64,000 bases of DNA from Eopsaltria australis (Eukaryota; Chordata; Aves; Passeriformes; Petroicidae), in assembly GCA_034509425.1 (NCBI GenBank), contig JAVTVJ010000499.1, positions 186,001-250,000 of the forward strand, given 5' to 3'. A program made the position numbers and the translations under genes. Shown piece by piece: positions 23,029-36,040 of the stretch (position 1 is its first letter; each line of letters starts with the position of its first letter). Under the pieces are notes generated by a model. The model saw only the letters and a list, made by a program, of their open reading frames with translations, did no database searches and was not told the DNA's origin.

Positions 23029-23310
23029 CAGAGAATCCCAGACTGGCTTGGGTTGGAAGGACCTCAAGGCCCATCCAGTGCCACCCCTGCCATGGGCAGG
23101 GACACCTTCCACTGTCCCAGGCTGCTCCAAGCCCTGTCCAGCCTGGCCTTGGGCACTGCCAGGGATCCAGGGGCAGCCACAGCTTCTCTGGGCACCCTGT
23201 GCCAGGGCCTGCCCACCCTCCCAGGGAACAATTCCTTCCCAATATCCCATCCATCCCTGCCCTCTGGCAGTGGGAAGCTGTTCACCCTTGTATCACTGCA
23301 CATCCTTGGA
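23029..23310 (-). mobile_element. CR1 LINE 3' fragment
   Basis: GAATCCCAGACTGGCTTGGG through CATGGGCAGGGACACCTTCC to CCTCTGGCAGTGGGAAGCTG; 5'-truncated near 23310. Confidence 0.9.
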
Positions 23311-24675
23311 AAAAGCCCCTCTCCGTTCATTTAGATGTCAATCCACCTGAATTTCTTTATCTTTCCCAGTGACAGCAGAACTCCACAACAAGAAGAAAGC
23401 CTCAAAATAGATTTTTGGCAGTTATCCTGCCACAGTGAAATAGTCACCTTTTCCAACAATAAACAAAAATAATCCACTTTTGGCTTTGCCTTATTGTGTA
23501 TCGTGTAGCTGAAGTAGATTTTCACTAACTTCACCAAACTCCTGCTATTCATCATCCCATGAAAATTAAAACATGAGGCAAAATAACCTTAAGCTCACTA
23601 GGAAAAGCATTTAGGCCCTTGAACTGCTATATCCATGGAATATCCTTCCCATGGATAAGAAATTTCAGGTCTGTTTGTACTGAGCCACAGAACTATGTAA
23701 CAACTGCTAAGAAGCTGCCTGAAGCAGCTCAAGAAAGATAAATTTGGTTTTTTTGTAGCAATTTCTTATGCAGATTATTTAAGGTATGGTCATGCTCCCA
23801 ATTAAAAATCTGCTGCAGATTGGACAGATTTTTTCATTATTAGTGATGCAATTAAAATGACAAATACTTGAGTCACAACTTTGTTGGAATTTTTAGTGCA
23901 GACAAACACAAGTTCATTAATGAACTGCCCTATCCCAGATCCAAATATTGGGAGGAGTTCATGGGAATGTGCTGATGTGGATCAATAAAATGTGGAGCCC
24001 AATGGTCAAACTGCCTGTGATTAATCTCAGAATATCAGAGCACTCCTCAAAACTCCAGATATGAACTGGTACTGACCAAATAAGGAACAGAAAGGACTTT
24101 TGGTGGGGAACAGGAATCCCAGGATTTTATTACAAACCTAGAGAATTATAAGAACTGGTTGCTCTTCCATGCAGAAATTTTCCTAAATTAAATATTTGTA
24201 TTTGGAGTGTGTAAATATTATGTGTGGTACCTTCTACATGATTCAGTCAGAATCAGCCCAAATTCAGGATTTATCAGTTCCAAGTGATCCTAATTTTCTG
24301 TCTTGGATATGACCTAATATTAAGTTACGTGGAGAACCTTGAATTATCTAATCTGCCTTTGACGCCTCCTGGGCAGAGCTGTGCAGGTGCCAGGGAAGGA
24401 AGGGTTAATCCATCACCATTAACTCCAGCCTGAAAACCCTCTGGAGTTTAATGAACTCCCAAGTCTCTCTGGCATCCCTTGAGTGTAACAACATCATCCA
24501 CAAGAAATGGGAAAGAGGCCCAATTAAGCAGCCGCAGAGAAAACTGTCACCAGTTTTGAGTGTCTGAAGTAGGACATGGAATTTTCTTCTGTTAAAGGGA
24601 ATTGTTCTGAATTATTCCACAATGGAACCATGACCAGCAGTGCTGGGTGGCTTCTCTGACCACTCTGGGCTTTGT

Positions 24676-24756
24676 GTCACAGGGACACATTCCACTATCC
24701 CAGGTTGTTCCAAACCCCATCCAGCCTGGCCTGGGACACTTCCAGGGATGGGGAAT
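24676..24756 (-). mobile_element. Internal CR1 LINE fragment
   Basis: CATTCCACTATCCCAGGTTG and GGCCTGGGACACTTCCAGGG are present but the terminal 3' text is missing or highly diverged. Confidence 0.75.
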
Positions 24757-25873
24757 CTGCAGCTCTGTCATCTATTTATAAACCTGATTCCTGCCCACCT
24801 TGACGATTTCTATCCAAAGCAGCTCCCAAGATCTCATTAATTTGATAAACCAAGAAACTGCTTTGCTTTAAACAGAACCGAACCTTAGTGTTTTCCAAGC
24901 AATCCAGATCTTCAATAACTCCTGCTAATTCCCATCCTGTGCCCCCATTCCATACCTTTTACCCAGCCCCCACAAAAGCCAGATCCAACAGCATTTTCCA
25001 TCTGCCTTCCAACCACTGATTTCTAGCAATGCCATAAATTTACAGTGAAACTTTAACATATAGAGATCCTCTGCAGGAATTTGGAACTTAAAATAATAAA
25101 TCACTCTAATGCTGTGATGTTTTAGTGACAATGGGCTCTTGTTTTCCTTAAACAGCCTTGATTTTGCCTAAAGTGAAGCCTCAAAAAGCAGATTGTTTTC
25201 AGACTCTCAGGTTAAGAACTTTACTCAAGAGATCCTATAACTATTCCTACAAAACCTAAGCCTGCAGCTTGGCTTTCCTTCTGTAGCTGAAGGAACCAAA
25301 AAGATCAAGGGAGACAACTGGAGGGACAACAGGAATTAGAGGGAAAAGAAATATTGGCTAAAACATCCAAAATGATCTTGGTGAGAACAGAAGAAAGGTT
25401 AGAGGTGTTGTACTGGTACTACTCGGTTGCTATTCCTCTGGAGATGCCTGATTTGCACTCTGAGCAATGTTATATCAAAATCTGGCAAAGAAAAGACTGC
25501 AATGAACTTTCAGCCTCCTGCTATTCCTCCTATACCTCTTCTTTTTGGTTCAAACGAGGAATTCTTTTCTCTCTGAGCTCCCCTCTCCCACTTCCATGGT
25601 GTGGGGCAGGCTCATCCCTGTCACAAAATGCATTTTGATTCCTCTGTGCACTGAGCATTCACCACCTTGAACAGAACAGAATTTTTCAGAGAGGTGAGCA
25701 AAACACAGATCAGAAAAAATCCAGTTCCAAATCTATCTGAACTCAGAACTAAAACAGACAGAAAATCATAATGAAATTAATTAAGGTGATTTTTTAATAT
25801 TTATTTATTGACCTAAATAGGTTTGTCTCAATAAAGAAAGAACCCTGAAAATAATAAAAAGAACAAACTGTAC

Positions 25874-26080
25874 CTCTTCCACGTCGTTGTCCAGCACCAC
25901 AACCTGCAGGGGGGAGGTCAGGTTCCGGTTATCCGAGATGGTCGTTCCCACCGGGGAGGATTCCAGGATGAAGCCCTCGTAGGTGGACCTTGTGAAATAA
26001 GGCTTCTGGTTGTTCTCATCCAGGATCTCGATGTGGAGGTTGGCAAAGGCAGGGAGAGGATGGCCATTGTCTTGTTCAGC
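25874..26080 (-). CDS. PCDH15: PCDH15 exon 5 of 9 in window (EC3 end, EC4 start)
   Basis: 207 nt, 69 codons, phase 0-0, the longest exon here. Acceptor TGATTTTCTTAG, donor GTACAG. The peptide opens [20 protein letters not shown], passes through the EC3-EC4 linker [17 protein letters not shown], then [20 protein letters not shown] and ends [12 protein letters not shown]. The linker DENNQ is a variant of Dx[13 protein letters not shown] is the DxD-type calcium motif near the start of EC4. Differences from human are conservative apart from NNQKPYF against NNQSPYF and the DNRNLTSP stretch (human DSLNLTSP); NLT is a possible glycosylation sequon in both. Confidence 0.95.
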
Positions 26081-26540
26081 CTAAGAAAATCACCTCATTT
26101 GTCAAAAGTTCCCAGTTGTGAACAGCGACTGGGGATGGTTCTACTCAAGAGTCATAATCCAGTTTAAAAATGGATTTTTTTTCTCAGATTCCCCCATTAC
26201 GGAACTCAACATCATGGAAAAGTGACACACCAACCAAAAATTAGCTAGGAGACAAGAACAGGAACACCTTTCATCACAGTCACATTTACACAGCCACAAG
26301 AAACCCAAATCTTGAGCAAACACAGCTCCTTAAACTCTCAGGACTGAGAATTTTAGAAAAAGCTCTGAGGGATGAAAGAAAACTGGGAATGCTGATTGTA
26401 CAGCAGAACCCACAGCAGCAGCAAGAGAGTTAAACCCAAAAGGTGGGAACAGCACACGTGGACACGTTTGCTTCTTCTCTTCCCAAATTCACCTCTTCAG
26501 CATTACATGAGTGGGATTTTAATTTGGATTTTGCCTATTT

Positions 26541-26687
26541 CTGAATCCCAGAGTGGTTTGGGTTGGAAGGGACCTTAAAGCCTTCCACTGTCCCAGGCTG
26601 CTCCAAGCCCCAAAGTCCAGCCTGGCCTTGGACACTTCCAGGGATTCAGGGGCAGCCACAGCTTCTCTGGGCACCCTGTGCCAGGGA
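26541..26687 (-). mobile_element. CR1 LINE 3' fragment with internal deletion
   Basis: GGTTTGGGTTGGAAGGGACC passes directly from CTTAAAG to CCTTCCACTGTCCCAGGCTG, so about 35 bp of the usual text (the TGCCACCCCTGCCATGGGCA part) is deleted. Truncated after CACCCTGTGCCAGGG. Confidence 0.9.
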
Positions 26688-27819
26688 AATATGGATATAT
26701 GTCCAGCAAAATTCTTTACTTCCATGAATAAGCCCCAGATCTCAGTGGCAGCTCTGCACCTCCCAGGAGTTACTCCCTGACATTCTTCACCTGATTTATT
26801 CTTATTCTCAAACTTCCTGAAGATAAAAGCACTAATTGCCCATTCCAAGGTGCTAATCCTATAAAAATCTATGTTCCTGCTTTCTTTTCCTGTAACTTCC
26901 CAACCAACAACTAATTAAAGCAAAGGCACAAGGGAATTAGGAGACAAAAAGTAATTTGGTCTCCAGTTTATAAAGAGCAAACCTGGTTTAATTACAGTCC
27001 TGCACATGACACTGCAGCAAGACAACAGTAGGGCATTGAAAGAGTTTCCTTTTCCCATGGTCAAAATTTGTATTCCCAAAATCTGGACACACACAGACCT
27101 TGGATCACAACAGAGAGAACAGGACCTAAATTCCTATTGTTCACAGGACTTTCTGTTTGCAGAGGTTTTACTTCTATTCTGGTATTTTCTCCATTTCAAA
27201 CAGATAACTCCTCATTTTTCAAATCAAGACTCCAAGGAACCTTGGTCTGGAAACATCCTTTTGATTTCATCAAAGTTTTTAAAAATTTCCTATTTAAACA
27301 CCTTTTCTTGGTCTGAAAAACATTAATTCCTTTTGTTTATGAAACAGCAATAGTATCTTGATAATGATAAAAACCTCAACTAAAAAAAGAAAAAGAAGTA
27401 TTAAAGCCTTCTACTTCAAATAAAAAGACATAAACATAAAAATTGCTATTTTCTTCAAAGAAGGTGATGACACATTACATAATCCATAAAAAACTCATTC
27501 TCAGTTTTTAGGAAAAAATGAATTTTTCATTTTAAAATATACCTGGATTGCTCTTGAACAACAGGATAAAATGCCCCAGGCTCTAGTCCAGTCCAGTTGA
27601 TGCTCCACTGAATGAAAATTAACTTCATGTGTCAAAACCAATAAACCAAAATTACCTGGCAGGACTCTGGCTACTGACCCAGGAGGGTCAAACTCCAAAA
27701 ATGTCCTGAGATGGAATTTTTGCCCAAGTTAAAATACTGAAAGCATGAGAGAAAATCCCAGGAGAAGTCTGCTACTCGAGCAACACAAACTGCTAGGATT
27801 CTATTTCATAAGCAGATGG

Positions 27820-28300
27820 ATCATGGAATCAGAGAATCCTGGAATCTTTTAGGATGGAAAGTCCTCCAGGATCACTGACTCCACCCTGTGCCCAGTGCCC
27901 ACCTTGTCCCCAGCCCAGAGCACTGAGTGCCACAGCCACGCCTTCCTTGGACACCTGCAGGGATGGGCACTCCAAAGCTCCCTGGGCAGCCCCTGCCAAG
28001 GCCTGAGCAGCCTTTGCATGGAGAAATTCCTGCTGCTGTCCAAGCTGAGCCTCCCCTGGCCCAGCTTGAGGCCGTTTCCCCTTGTCCTGTCCCTGTTCCC
28101 TGGCAGCAGAGCCCGACCCCCCCTGGCTGCCCCCTCCTGTCAGGGACTTGTGCAGAGCCACAAGGTCCCCCCTGAGCCTCCTTTTCTCCAGCCTCAGCCC
28201 CTTTCCCAGCTCCCTCAGCCTCTGCTGGGGCTCCAGCCCCTTCCCCAGCTCCCTTCCCTTCCCTGGATATGCTCCAGCCCCTCCAGGGCTCTCCTGATGG
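27820..28300 (-). mobile_element. CR1 LINE 3' region fragment, near-identical body to 162-555
   Basis: Starts with CR1 3' text TCATGGAATCAGAGAATCCT, then from 27902 the body matches 162-555 at a constant offset of 27740 bp with about five substitutions and no indel. Confidence 0.87.
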
Positions 28301-29065
28301 GCTCCTCCCCACAGGACTAACAATGGTTGTCCATCATTAAATACTCTTTTCTTCTACTTTCCAAGTAAAATCGGCCCCTTCACAGCCCAAAGTTTCCATA
28401 CAACCCCTGTGAGTTACTTTATAACAGCCCTTAATGTTCCTTGTCGTAAAGAGGTCCTAATAAAAGGAAAATGCAAACAACAGAGGGTCTCAATCTTCTA
28501 AACAGCTTGAAACAGCACAATAATGGCCTTGCTTTAAAGTCCAAGTGAGGCCGGAGCTCATTCTGGGATAAAAGCAGGAATATGCACCCAGGAAGGTGCT
28601 GCAGGGTTTGCTGAAGTGCTGAGAATTACACACAGCCAAATACAAAGAGTGTTGTTTGCTCCCAAAATTGGACTTCACATTTGAAACCCTGGAGCCCAAA
28701 ATGACAAAGCAAAGGAGTCCTTCCTCACTGAGCACTTCCACTCAAAATCACTTCAGCTTTCCTTCGTGTTCACCAGTCAAAATGCTGGATTAATTTCATC
28801 TTTTTTGTTTCCAAAGACACCTCTATTTAAGGAAAAAAGCAAGCTTTGCAAACAGCCACTTCTTTTTGCCTTTTGTTTGAAACAAGGAATTTCATATTAC
28901 AATGTCAGGAATTGATTTGGTTTCAGGTGTTCCATGAAATCAGTCCTGGAAGCAGCACCTGACTATGAGCAGAGTTCAACACAGACCCTTCCTAATGCTC
29001 CAAAAACATAAAAAAGCATTTTTAACTTTTGCTCCAGTGCCCTGTTTCTTGGAGTTTTTCTTTGT

Positions 29066-29185
29066 GTGGATTTTTTTTTTTTTTGCTTGTTTGTTTTGTG
29101 GTGCTTTGGGGGTGGTTTTTTTGTTATTTGTGGTTGGTTTTTTTTTTTTTGTTTTGTTTGTTTGTTTGTTTTTTTTAAAAGAGTT
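29066..29185. repeat. T-rich low-complexity tract
   Basis: Runs of T interrupted by GTTTG units (TTTGTTTGTTTGTTTTTTTT at the right end). It is A-rich in the transcript. Confidence 0.85.
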
Positions 29186-29800
29186 GCTTCAGACATTGAG
29201 TGCTGTTAGTGCAAACCCTTTTTCCTCACATTGATCTGGAATTGCTGGCCACAGGTTGAGCTTTTTTGCTTCCTATAACACATATTTTGAAGCACAAACA
29301 GCAAACGATTTACATTTTCTTCACCCAGAAAGCCACTGGTATCTAAGCCACAAAACATTTAGGTTCCAGTCCTTCAAAGAAAATGTTTTTGTGTCAAAAT
29401 AACAAGGGATCTCTCAAATAACCCCAAGGATCTGACCTTCACTCTTCTACTAAGACACAAAAAGGCAGCATAGAATTGGATTCTGGTACAACTTAGTAGT
29501 TAAGAGCAGCTAAAAAAAAAAAAAAGACAAAATGATGTGAAATATGTAAATTCTCACAGATATTTAACTGCCCTTATTACATCATCTGTGCTGAAGATTG
29601 ATTCTATTTGTAGTGTCCATAATTTTATCCTGATGGAATATGGTTGGAGATGACAGGAAAGCAGTTCCAGGAGGGATGCAAGGAGTGAGGAGCAAATGGC
29701 TGTGGGGATTAACAGGACCAACAGGAAGTTCACTCCTTCAAAGCAGCAGATGGAACAGCTCCCCCAAAAAATGAGAAATTGGAGCAGTGCAAAAGGATCC

Positions 29801-29900
29801 CTCATGGAACCACAGAGAATTCCAAGCTGGAAAGGACCCACAGGGATCATCGGGTCCGGCTCCAGGCCCTCAGAACGACCCAGAGCTGGAATATTCTCCA
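29801..29900 (-). mobile_element. CR1 LINE 3' fragment
   Basis: GGAACCACAGAGAATTCCAA, GCTGGAAAGGACCCACAGGG and ATCATCGGGTCCGGCTCCAG mark a CR1 3' end of the same type as 34212-34520. Confidence 0.7.
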
Positions 29901-30317
29901 ACCAGTTCCCAATGTCTCTCTCACTGCCAAGGCAGCAGGTCCTGTCCTAGAGAAACATCTAAAAGACAGCAAAATGTGGTGCCCTTGGATAAAACTCAGT
30001 TCCCATTTCTCCATGGAATCACAGAATCCACTTCAGCAATCCTCCATCCAAAACATCTGTCCTAAGGTACGAGGCAACAGAATTTTTTCATCTAAGACAC
30101 TTCCATGCTGCTTTTCTACAGGACTACCAAGTTATCTGAAGCGTAAAACAGGCTAATTAGGAATCAATTTTTATAAAAACATCAAATGGGAGGGTTTGTT
30201 TTCATGCCAGATCTTTTATTTGATAGAAATTGGAAGGTCCATCCCTAGAAGCAAAGAAAAACCCAACAAAAAACCAAAAAAAACCCAAACCGAACCAAAC
30301 CAAACCCCTAAACCAAA

Positions 30318-30346
30318 ATAATAATAATAATAACAACAACAACAAC

Positions 30347-30402
<56 letters not shown>
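30318..30402. repeat. AAT/AAC trinucleotide microsatellite
   Basis: About 28 trinucleotide units: AAT, a block of AAC, then AAT again, followed by CAAA repeats at 30410-30432. It produces homopolymer-like frames of Asn, Tyr, Ile or Leu that are not genes. Confidence 0.95.
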
Positions 30403-30403
<1 letters not shown>

Positions 30404-30660
30404 CCTCCAAACAAACAAACAAACAAACAAAAAAACCCAAAAAAGTTCTCTCTTCTCTCCAATCCCAACAGAAAGACGAGCAAGTGGAGCTGAGGGGAGA
30501 GTGGTGCATGGGGATAAATGAACTTCACACATCCTAAAAAAATTAGAATGTCAGGATTTATTCCTGGTGAGGGTCTACACGCAAATCCGTGGGGAAGAGT
30601 AGCAGGGGGAGCTTCAAACTGAGCTCCAAGAAGATCTCAGACTTAAAGAAAGCAAAATGA

Positions 30661-30730
30661 GGTGGCAGGGGGTGAAACCAGATGGGCTTTAAGGTCCCTT
30701 CAACACCAACCCATCCTGGGATTCTGTGAT
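30661..30730 (+). mobile_element. Short CR1 LINE 3' end
   Basis: GATGGGCTTTAAGGTCCCTT followed by CCATCCTGGGATTCTGTGAT is the last ~70 bp of a plus-oriented CR1. Confidence 0.8.
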
Positions 30731-32199
30731 CTATTATTTATATGGATGTGATTAAAATCCATATAAATCCAGGAGCAGCCAGCAGGGAAAGAGGGGAGGA
30801 AGGGCAGGGTGACAGTGGCTCCTTTGAACGGGGAGATCACTCAGTATAACTGAACAGGGAGGGCAAGGTGATAATAGGGACAGCATTTATCCAGATTTAG
30901 GCTAAACTTCAGGATTGGGGATTAATTCCCAAGGTCAGCATGTACAGCACAAGGAAAGCACTGAACTGGATTAAAACTTGGCTTAAGCACAAGGAACACA
31001 GAATATCTTTGGAACACAGAAGAAATGTGACTTTCCTGTCAGTGACTTCGCTTCTGAAATTAAATCAGCACCAAATGTGTCTGGACACTAGGCTTGAAAA
31101 ATAAAAAAAACCCAAAACATCCATTTTAGGGCCATGGTAAAGGGTGACTTCAGGATCAGCAAGACTTGCAACTCTGCAGGGCACTGAACAGTAATTACAG
31201 ATTGTTTTCCAAATATTACAACTTTTTCCTCTTCCTTTAAAAAACCCACCAGCCATGAAACCATCAGACCAAGTTTTAAGTGATGAATGTAAAATTTTAC
31301 ATGGAAAAAGATTGTTTTTTCATGCAGAAAGGAAATTTCTGTCAATAAAAGCATCATAGAATATCCCAATTATTGATTTTAAGGATTTCATTGCTCTGAG
31401 AGCTCTGACATAAAATTTAGGGTCAATCTTACTGATCTGAAGAAATATTTGAGTGATTTAAAGGAAAAGTTTGGGTTTCCTGGACCCTTTTTTTCCTTCA
31501 TCACAAAGACAAACCCTGTCCCCACACTCAGATTTTTAATTCTGCCTCAAATCCCATCGCTGTATTAAACACAAGGGAGAAAAAAAAAGGCTGTCTCAAA
31601 GAGAATTAATTGAATTCTGAGTTCACCCAAGGGCTGAACCTTTGAGAAGCTAATTTAAAAAACCACTTATTGTCCTTAGCACCTACAGGAGATGCACAAC
31701 CAGAGGAATGATTTGGAAAAATTTCAGCCTTGACAGGAAGAGGATGAAGCAACTCTTAAATGAAAATGAACTTCTCCCATTCTTTTCCTAATCTGTCGCC
31801 CTGAGTACAAACCCCAAAATTCAGAGGAGCAAAGAACAAGCACAAATCCTCTGAAATGCAAGAAAATTAAGACATGGGAAGAGGGGAAATTTGGAGCTAC
31901 TGCAAACAAACGTAACAAAGGTCAGTAAATGATGGAAACAAGAGATTAGAACAGGCTGGAAAGAGTTGAAGGCTGAAATTCTTGCAAAAATCGACCAAAC
32001 CTTGCAGATATGAAGTTTCTGAAGGGGTGAAAATTAAAAAAAAAAAGAAAAAAAAGAGATAATTCAGGACTTTTTAAGTATTAAAACCCATGGAGCATTT
32101 CTCTAATCCAAGAACTTCCAGTCCAGTGAGCCTCAACTGATGGGCATCTCCTCATTGCCTGCTGGTATTGTGCTGTCTGAAATTCATAATAAAACAGCC

Positions 32200-32429
32200 A
32201 CAGAATCACAGAATAACTAAGGCTGGTGATCACCTTCAAAGTCGTCAAGTCCAACCATCACCCCAGCATCACCCCTAAACCATGTCCCCAAGGGCCACCT
32301 CCTGATGCCTCCTGAACATTTCCAAAAATGGTGACTCCAACACTGCCTTGGGCAAATTTTCCAAAGCCTGACTACTCTTTCAGGGAAAAAGGAATTTTTT
32401 TTCATGTCTAATCTGAACCTCCCCTGGTG
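32200..32429 (-). mobile_element. Older-type CR1 LINE 3' fragment
   Basis: CACAGAATCACAGAATAACT, then GTCCAACCATCACCCCAGCA, ACCATGTCCCCAAGGGCCAC and AATCTGAACCTCCCCTGG. An older CR1 subfamily, about 230 bp. Confidence 0.85.
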
Positions 32430-32629
32430 AACATGGTAAGAAGAACAATTCCAAAATCATGCTTGAAGCCGCAGCCAAAGACAGGAGCCTAGAGAAGAAG
32501 GGAAGCAGCTCAGATCTCCCTGGATTTCTCTTTTTGTTAATAAATTTGTCTTCCATGAGACAGCCTGGCCTCCTCTTGAGCCCAGGTCAGCATTCAGCCC
32601 CACAGCACTGCCTATCAAATTTGAGTCAA

Positions 32630-32990
32630 AGAAGGAACCACAGTTTGGGTTGGAAGGGACTGTGAAAATTTCATTCCACCCCTGCCATGGGCAGGGACAC
32701 CTTCCACTGTCCGAGGGTGCTTCAAGCCCAATCCAGCCTGGCCTTGGACACTGCCAGGGATCCAGGGGCAGCCACAGCTTCTCTGGGCACCCTGTGCCAG
32801 GGCCTGCCCACCCTCCCAGGGAACAATTCCTTCCCAATATCTCTTCTTAATTTCCCCTCTGTCAGTCTGAACCCATTCCCCCTTGTCCTGTCACTCCAGT
32901 TCCTGTTGCAGGGTCCCTCTCCAGCTTCCCTGTGTTCCCTGAGATCCTGGAATGTGTTGTGCAGTCTCCACACAACCTTCTCTTCTAGAG
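32630..32990 (-). mobile_element. CR1 LINE 3' fragment
   Basis: From CAGTTTGGGTTGGAAGGGAC through GGGAACAATTCCTTCCCAAT to CTTGTCCTGTCACTCCAGTT and CACACAACCTTCTCTTCTAG. About 360 bp, 5'-truncated. Confidence 0.9.
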
Positions 32991-33507
32991 AAGAACCATT
33001 TTGTCTGGTTTAACCCTGCCATCTCCTTGTCTCAGCTGGAAACTTCTCACCTTGGCACTGTAGGAGAGGCTGAACTGCTGCTTTCTCTTCATTCCCAGAG
33101 CTCTGGCATTGCATTTTACAGGTGTCTGTCCCAGCTTCTTCCTTCCTCACCTGGAGGAGCCTCTGTCCTGCTCTGTCTTTTTTGGGACACTGTGCTCAGG
33201 ATACCTGGATGTGTTCAGCGCTGTAGTGCTCTTCTCCCTGTTCTTTTCTCTGTTTTCACTAATGATTTCTAATGTTCAATTTCCTTTTTATATATTTTTT
33301 TTTGGATCACCGAGCCAACCTTCACACTCTGTTCCCAGTTTCAACACCAAGATCTCATTGTCCAAGTCAGGCCAGAACCCATCATTTTATAAAAGTTTAG
33401 GATGATCCTTTCTCACACATTTCACTTTATTTTTAAGCCATGTCTAATTTTATCAGGCATTTTATCACTGACTCACTTGGTCTTGCAAAGTCCTTGTGCA
33501 ATTCTAC

Positions 33508-33640
33508 AGTCAATCCCTGGAACTTCCAGCCCTGGAAGTGTTTGGAAGACACGGGGACATGGAGTAGTGGTGAGCCTGGCTGGGTTAATGGTTGGAATTG
33601 ATGATTTCAGAGGGCTTTTCCAACCTAAATGATTCTGTAA
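33508..33640 (+). mobile_element. CR1 LINE 3' fragment
   Basis: CAGCCCTGGAAGTGTTTGGA, GGTTGGAATTGATGATTTCA and TTTTCCAACCTAAATGATTC are the plus-strand end of an older CR1. Confidence 0.78.
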
Positions 33641-33667
33641 TATCTTCTTGTCTTTACAACCAGAATA

Positions 33668-33693
33668 TTTTATATATATATTATATATATTAT
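33668..33693. repeat. TA microsatellite
   Basis: Alternating TATATATATATTATATATATT. Confidence 0.85.
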
Positions 33694-34211
33694 GATTCTG
33701 TGATACCTCAGGATCAGAATTAGCTATTGTTTCAGAATTTCAACCATTGATATAGTTCCTTAGATCCTCCAGCCTAGAGCTCTCCTCCACAGCCTCCCTG
33801 TGTTTTAAACCCAGTGGCTGGCAAACATCCTCTCAGTCTCCCTGTATTTCCACTTGGAACAGGAAACAGTCCTTGTGCCATCACACCAAACATGGCATAT
33901 AAATATCCTTATTGCCTGCCTTCCAAGGGTTTGTCCACAGTTTGATCCTGAGGCTGTTTCTGAAGTGATGCCTTTTTTCCCTGTGTTGCAGGAATTTTTT
34001 GACAGCTCTGAGAGCAATAGACAGGAGGGATCAATGAAGCTCCCAATGGGATCAGAGAAACCAAACAGCCTCCAGAGTGAGGAGCAGGAGAGCATCACTT
34101 CATGTGGCTTCTGCTGAGATCCGTATCAGGAGGATCATGGACATTGGGAAGAGTTTAACTACCCTGGGACTGCTGGGAGCATCTCTCTGATCCATGAGAA
34201 AGCAATAAGAG

Positions 34212-34520
34212 TACCACAGAATATCCTGAGCTGGGAGGGACCCACAGGGATCATGGGTCCAGCTCCTGTCCCTGCCCAGACCCCCCAACAATCCCACCCT
34301 GTGCATCCCTGGCAGTGCTGTCCAAACGCTTCTGGAGCTCTGGCAGCCTCGGGGCTGTGCCCATTCCCTGGGGAGCCGGGGCAGTGCCCAGCACCCTCTG
34401 GGGGAAGAACCTTTCCCTTATATCCAACCTAGACCCTCCTGGCACAGCTCCAGCCTTGCCCTGGGTCCTGTCCCTGGCACAGACAGCAGAGATTGGAGCT
34501 GCCCCTGTGCTGCCCAGTTT
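34212..34520 (-). mobile_element. CR1 LINE 3' fragment
   Basis: CACAGAATATCCTGAGCTGG, GAGGGACCCACAGGGATCAT, then GAACCTTTCCCTTATATCCA and AGACCCTCCTGGCACAGCTC. Antisense CR1 of the same type as the left part of 21850-22053. Confidence 0.82.
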
Positions 34521-34948
34521 GGCTGGAAATTCCACTCGGTTCAAAAATTCCAGCCAGGAGAAATTCCGGAGTAAACAGAGTAGATATTACAGCAGGAACG
34601 TTCTCCATCACCTCTTGCACAATGGGATCCCAAACCAATTTCCCTCTAACACTGGAATTTCAAACACTTTGTTCCACTCTGACCTTCTGCCATCCCCTAA
34701 CCAACAGGGAAATGCAATCCCACTGTAGAGCTGTTTCCATGGAATTGTCTGTCACTGGGTTAATGATAGCGGGGCTGAAAGCCCTCCTGGGATCACAGGG
34801 ATAGATCCAAGGGCTACAGAAAATGTTCTGCAAGGATATTCTTCAAAATCCTCTGTGTTGCCCTGGCATGGTGTTGAAGCACATTTCTGTCACCAGCTCT
34901 GTGAGGAAGGCACCAAAACCATCCAAGGGGCACAAACCAATTCTTTTT

Positions 34949-35031
34949 CACAGAATTCTGGACTGGTTTGGGCTGGAAGGGCCTTACAGCTCATCCAGTT
35001 CCCCTGAACCTTCCACTAGCCCAGGCTGTGA
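34949..35031 (-). mobile_element. Short CR1 LINE 3' fragment
   Basis: CACAGAATTCTGGACTGGTT and GGGCTGGAAGGGCCTTACAG, with an internal deletion before ACCTTCCACTAGCCCAGGCT. Confidence 0.8.
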
Positions 35032-35619
35032 GAGTGTATTCCCTATGAGCCATAAAACTCTTAGATTCAAGGAAAAGTCTTATTAATAATTCAGGCTACA
35101 AATGTTATTTGAAGGTGGGAATCTTAGCTTACCTTTTCCCTCTCCCCCCCCTATTTTTTTTTAATAATTTAATTGGAGTTTCTGTTGAGATGCCCAAGTC
35201 ACATAAATCCTTCCTAATATCCCAAATACAATCAAATACAACAGACAGTGGTTTATGAATTGACCAGCCAGGCTGGATGAAAACCTACTCTAGAACTAAA
35301 AATTTAATTAACTAAATCAATTTATCAATTTAACTATCTAAACTACTCTAAAATGATCAATTTAATTTCACCAGTATACAGGTACCCACATGAGATCACC
35401 AAAACACTCCTCTATTTTTCTAGCTGCTGTTCTAAAAATCAAAGCATTTTTAGTCATTAATACAAGGCCATTAGAAATGGAAAATCAATTTTTGCAGGAG
35501 AAATAAAATGTTCTCCCTGATTTTGAATCTGACAAGGATGCATTTTCTTTAAAGGGGGGAAAATTTTACATATTCATGGGTAAGTAACATAGACCAGAGT
35601 GGTACAACCAGAAAGGGAA

Positions 35620-35820
35620 AAGGTCTGTGAGGGTGGGGAGGTTCTGGCACAGATTCTCAGAGAAGCTTTTGCTGCCCCTGGATCTCTGGAAGTGTCCAAG
35701 GCCAGGTTAGATGGGGTTTGGAGCATCCTGGGACAGTGGAAGGTGTCCCTGCCCATGGCAGGGGTGGAATGGGATGAGTTTTGAGATCCCTTCCAACCCA
35801 AGCCAGTCTGGGATTCTCTG
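35620..35820 (+). mobile_element. CR1 LINE 3' fragment
   Basis: CAGAGAAGCTTTTGCTGCCC, GGGACAGTGGAAGGTGTCCC and CCAGTCTGGGATTCTCT; a 200-bp plus copy, 5'-truncated. Confidence 0.9.
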
Positions 35821-35987
35821 CCCTTCTTTAGCCTCAAAATTCTTCCAGGTTTTTTTTGCTGTTGCAACTCCCACAGGTTTTATAGCAGCTCCAAATGGAC
35901 AAATTTCTTGATTTTTTCTTCATTACTGGACATCAACCCACTGCAAATATTGAGGCAAAACTCCTGCAGCTCCTCGTCCTTTGCCTA

Positions 35988-36040
35988 CTCCAAAAGTGAG
36001 TCCCTTCTCCAAAAGTGAGTCATTCCAAAAGTGAATCACC
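35988..36040. repeat. Short degenerate tandem repeat
   Basis: Three copies of TCCAAAAGTGAGTC-type text in about 50 bp. Confidence 0.75.

Larger units (their letters stand above)
17157..25873 (-). other. PCDH15: PCDH15 intron between exons 5 and 6 (8717 bp)
   Basis: Phase 0 intron. It contains the solo LTR (18860-19410), a 3'-broken CR1 (20986-21250), a head-to-head CR1 pair (21850-22053) and CR1 pieces at 23029-23310 and 24676-24756. The rest (17200-18850, 19420-20980, 22060-23020, 23320-24670, 24760-25870) shows no recognisable gene or repeat. Confidence 0.85.

Noticed and set aside
30202..30532. Poly-Asn, poly-Tyr, poly-Ile and poly-Leu frames
   Set aside because: All come from the AAT/AAC microsatellite.
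31340..31380. CATCATAGAATATCC as a CR1 3' end
   Set aside because: Only a few bases resemble the CR1 terminus and the following text does not continue as CR1.
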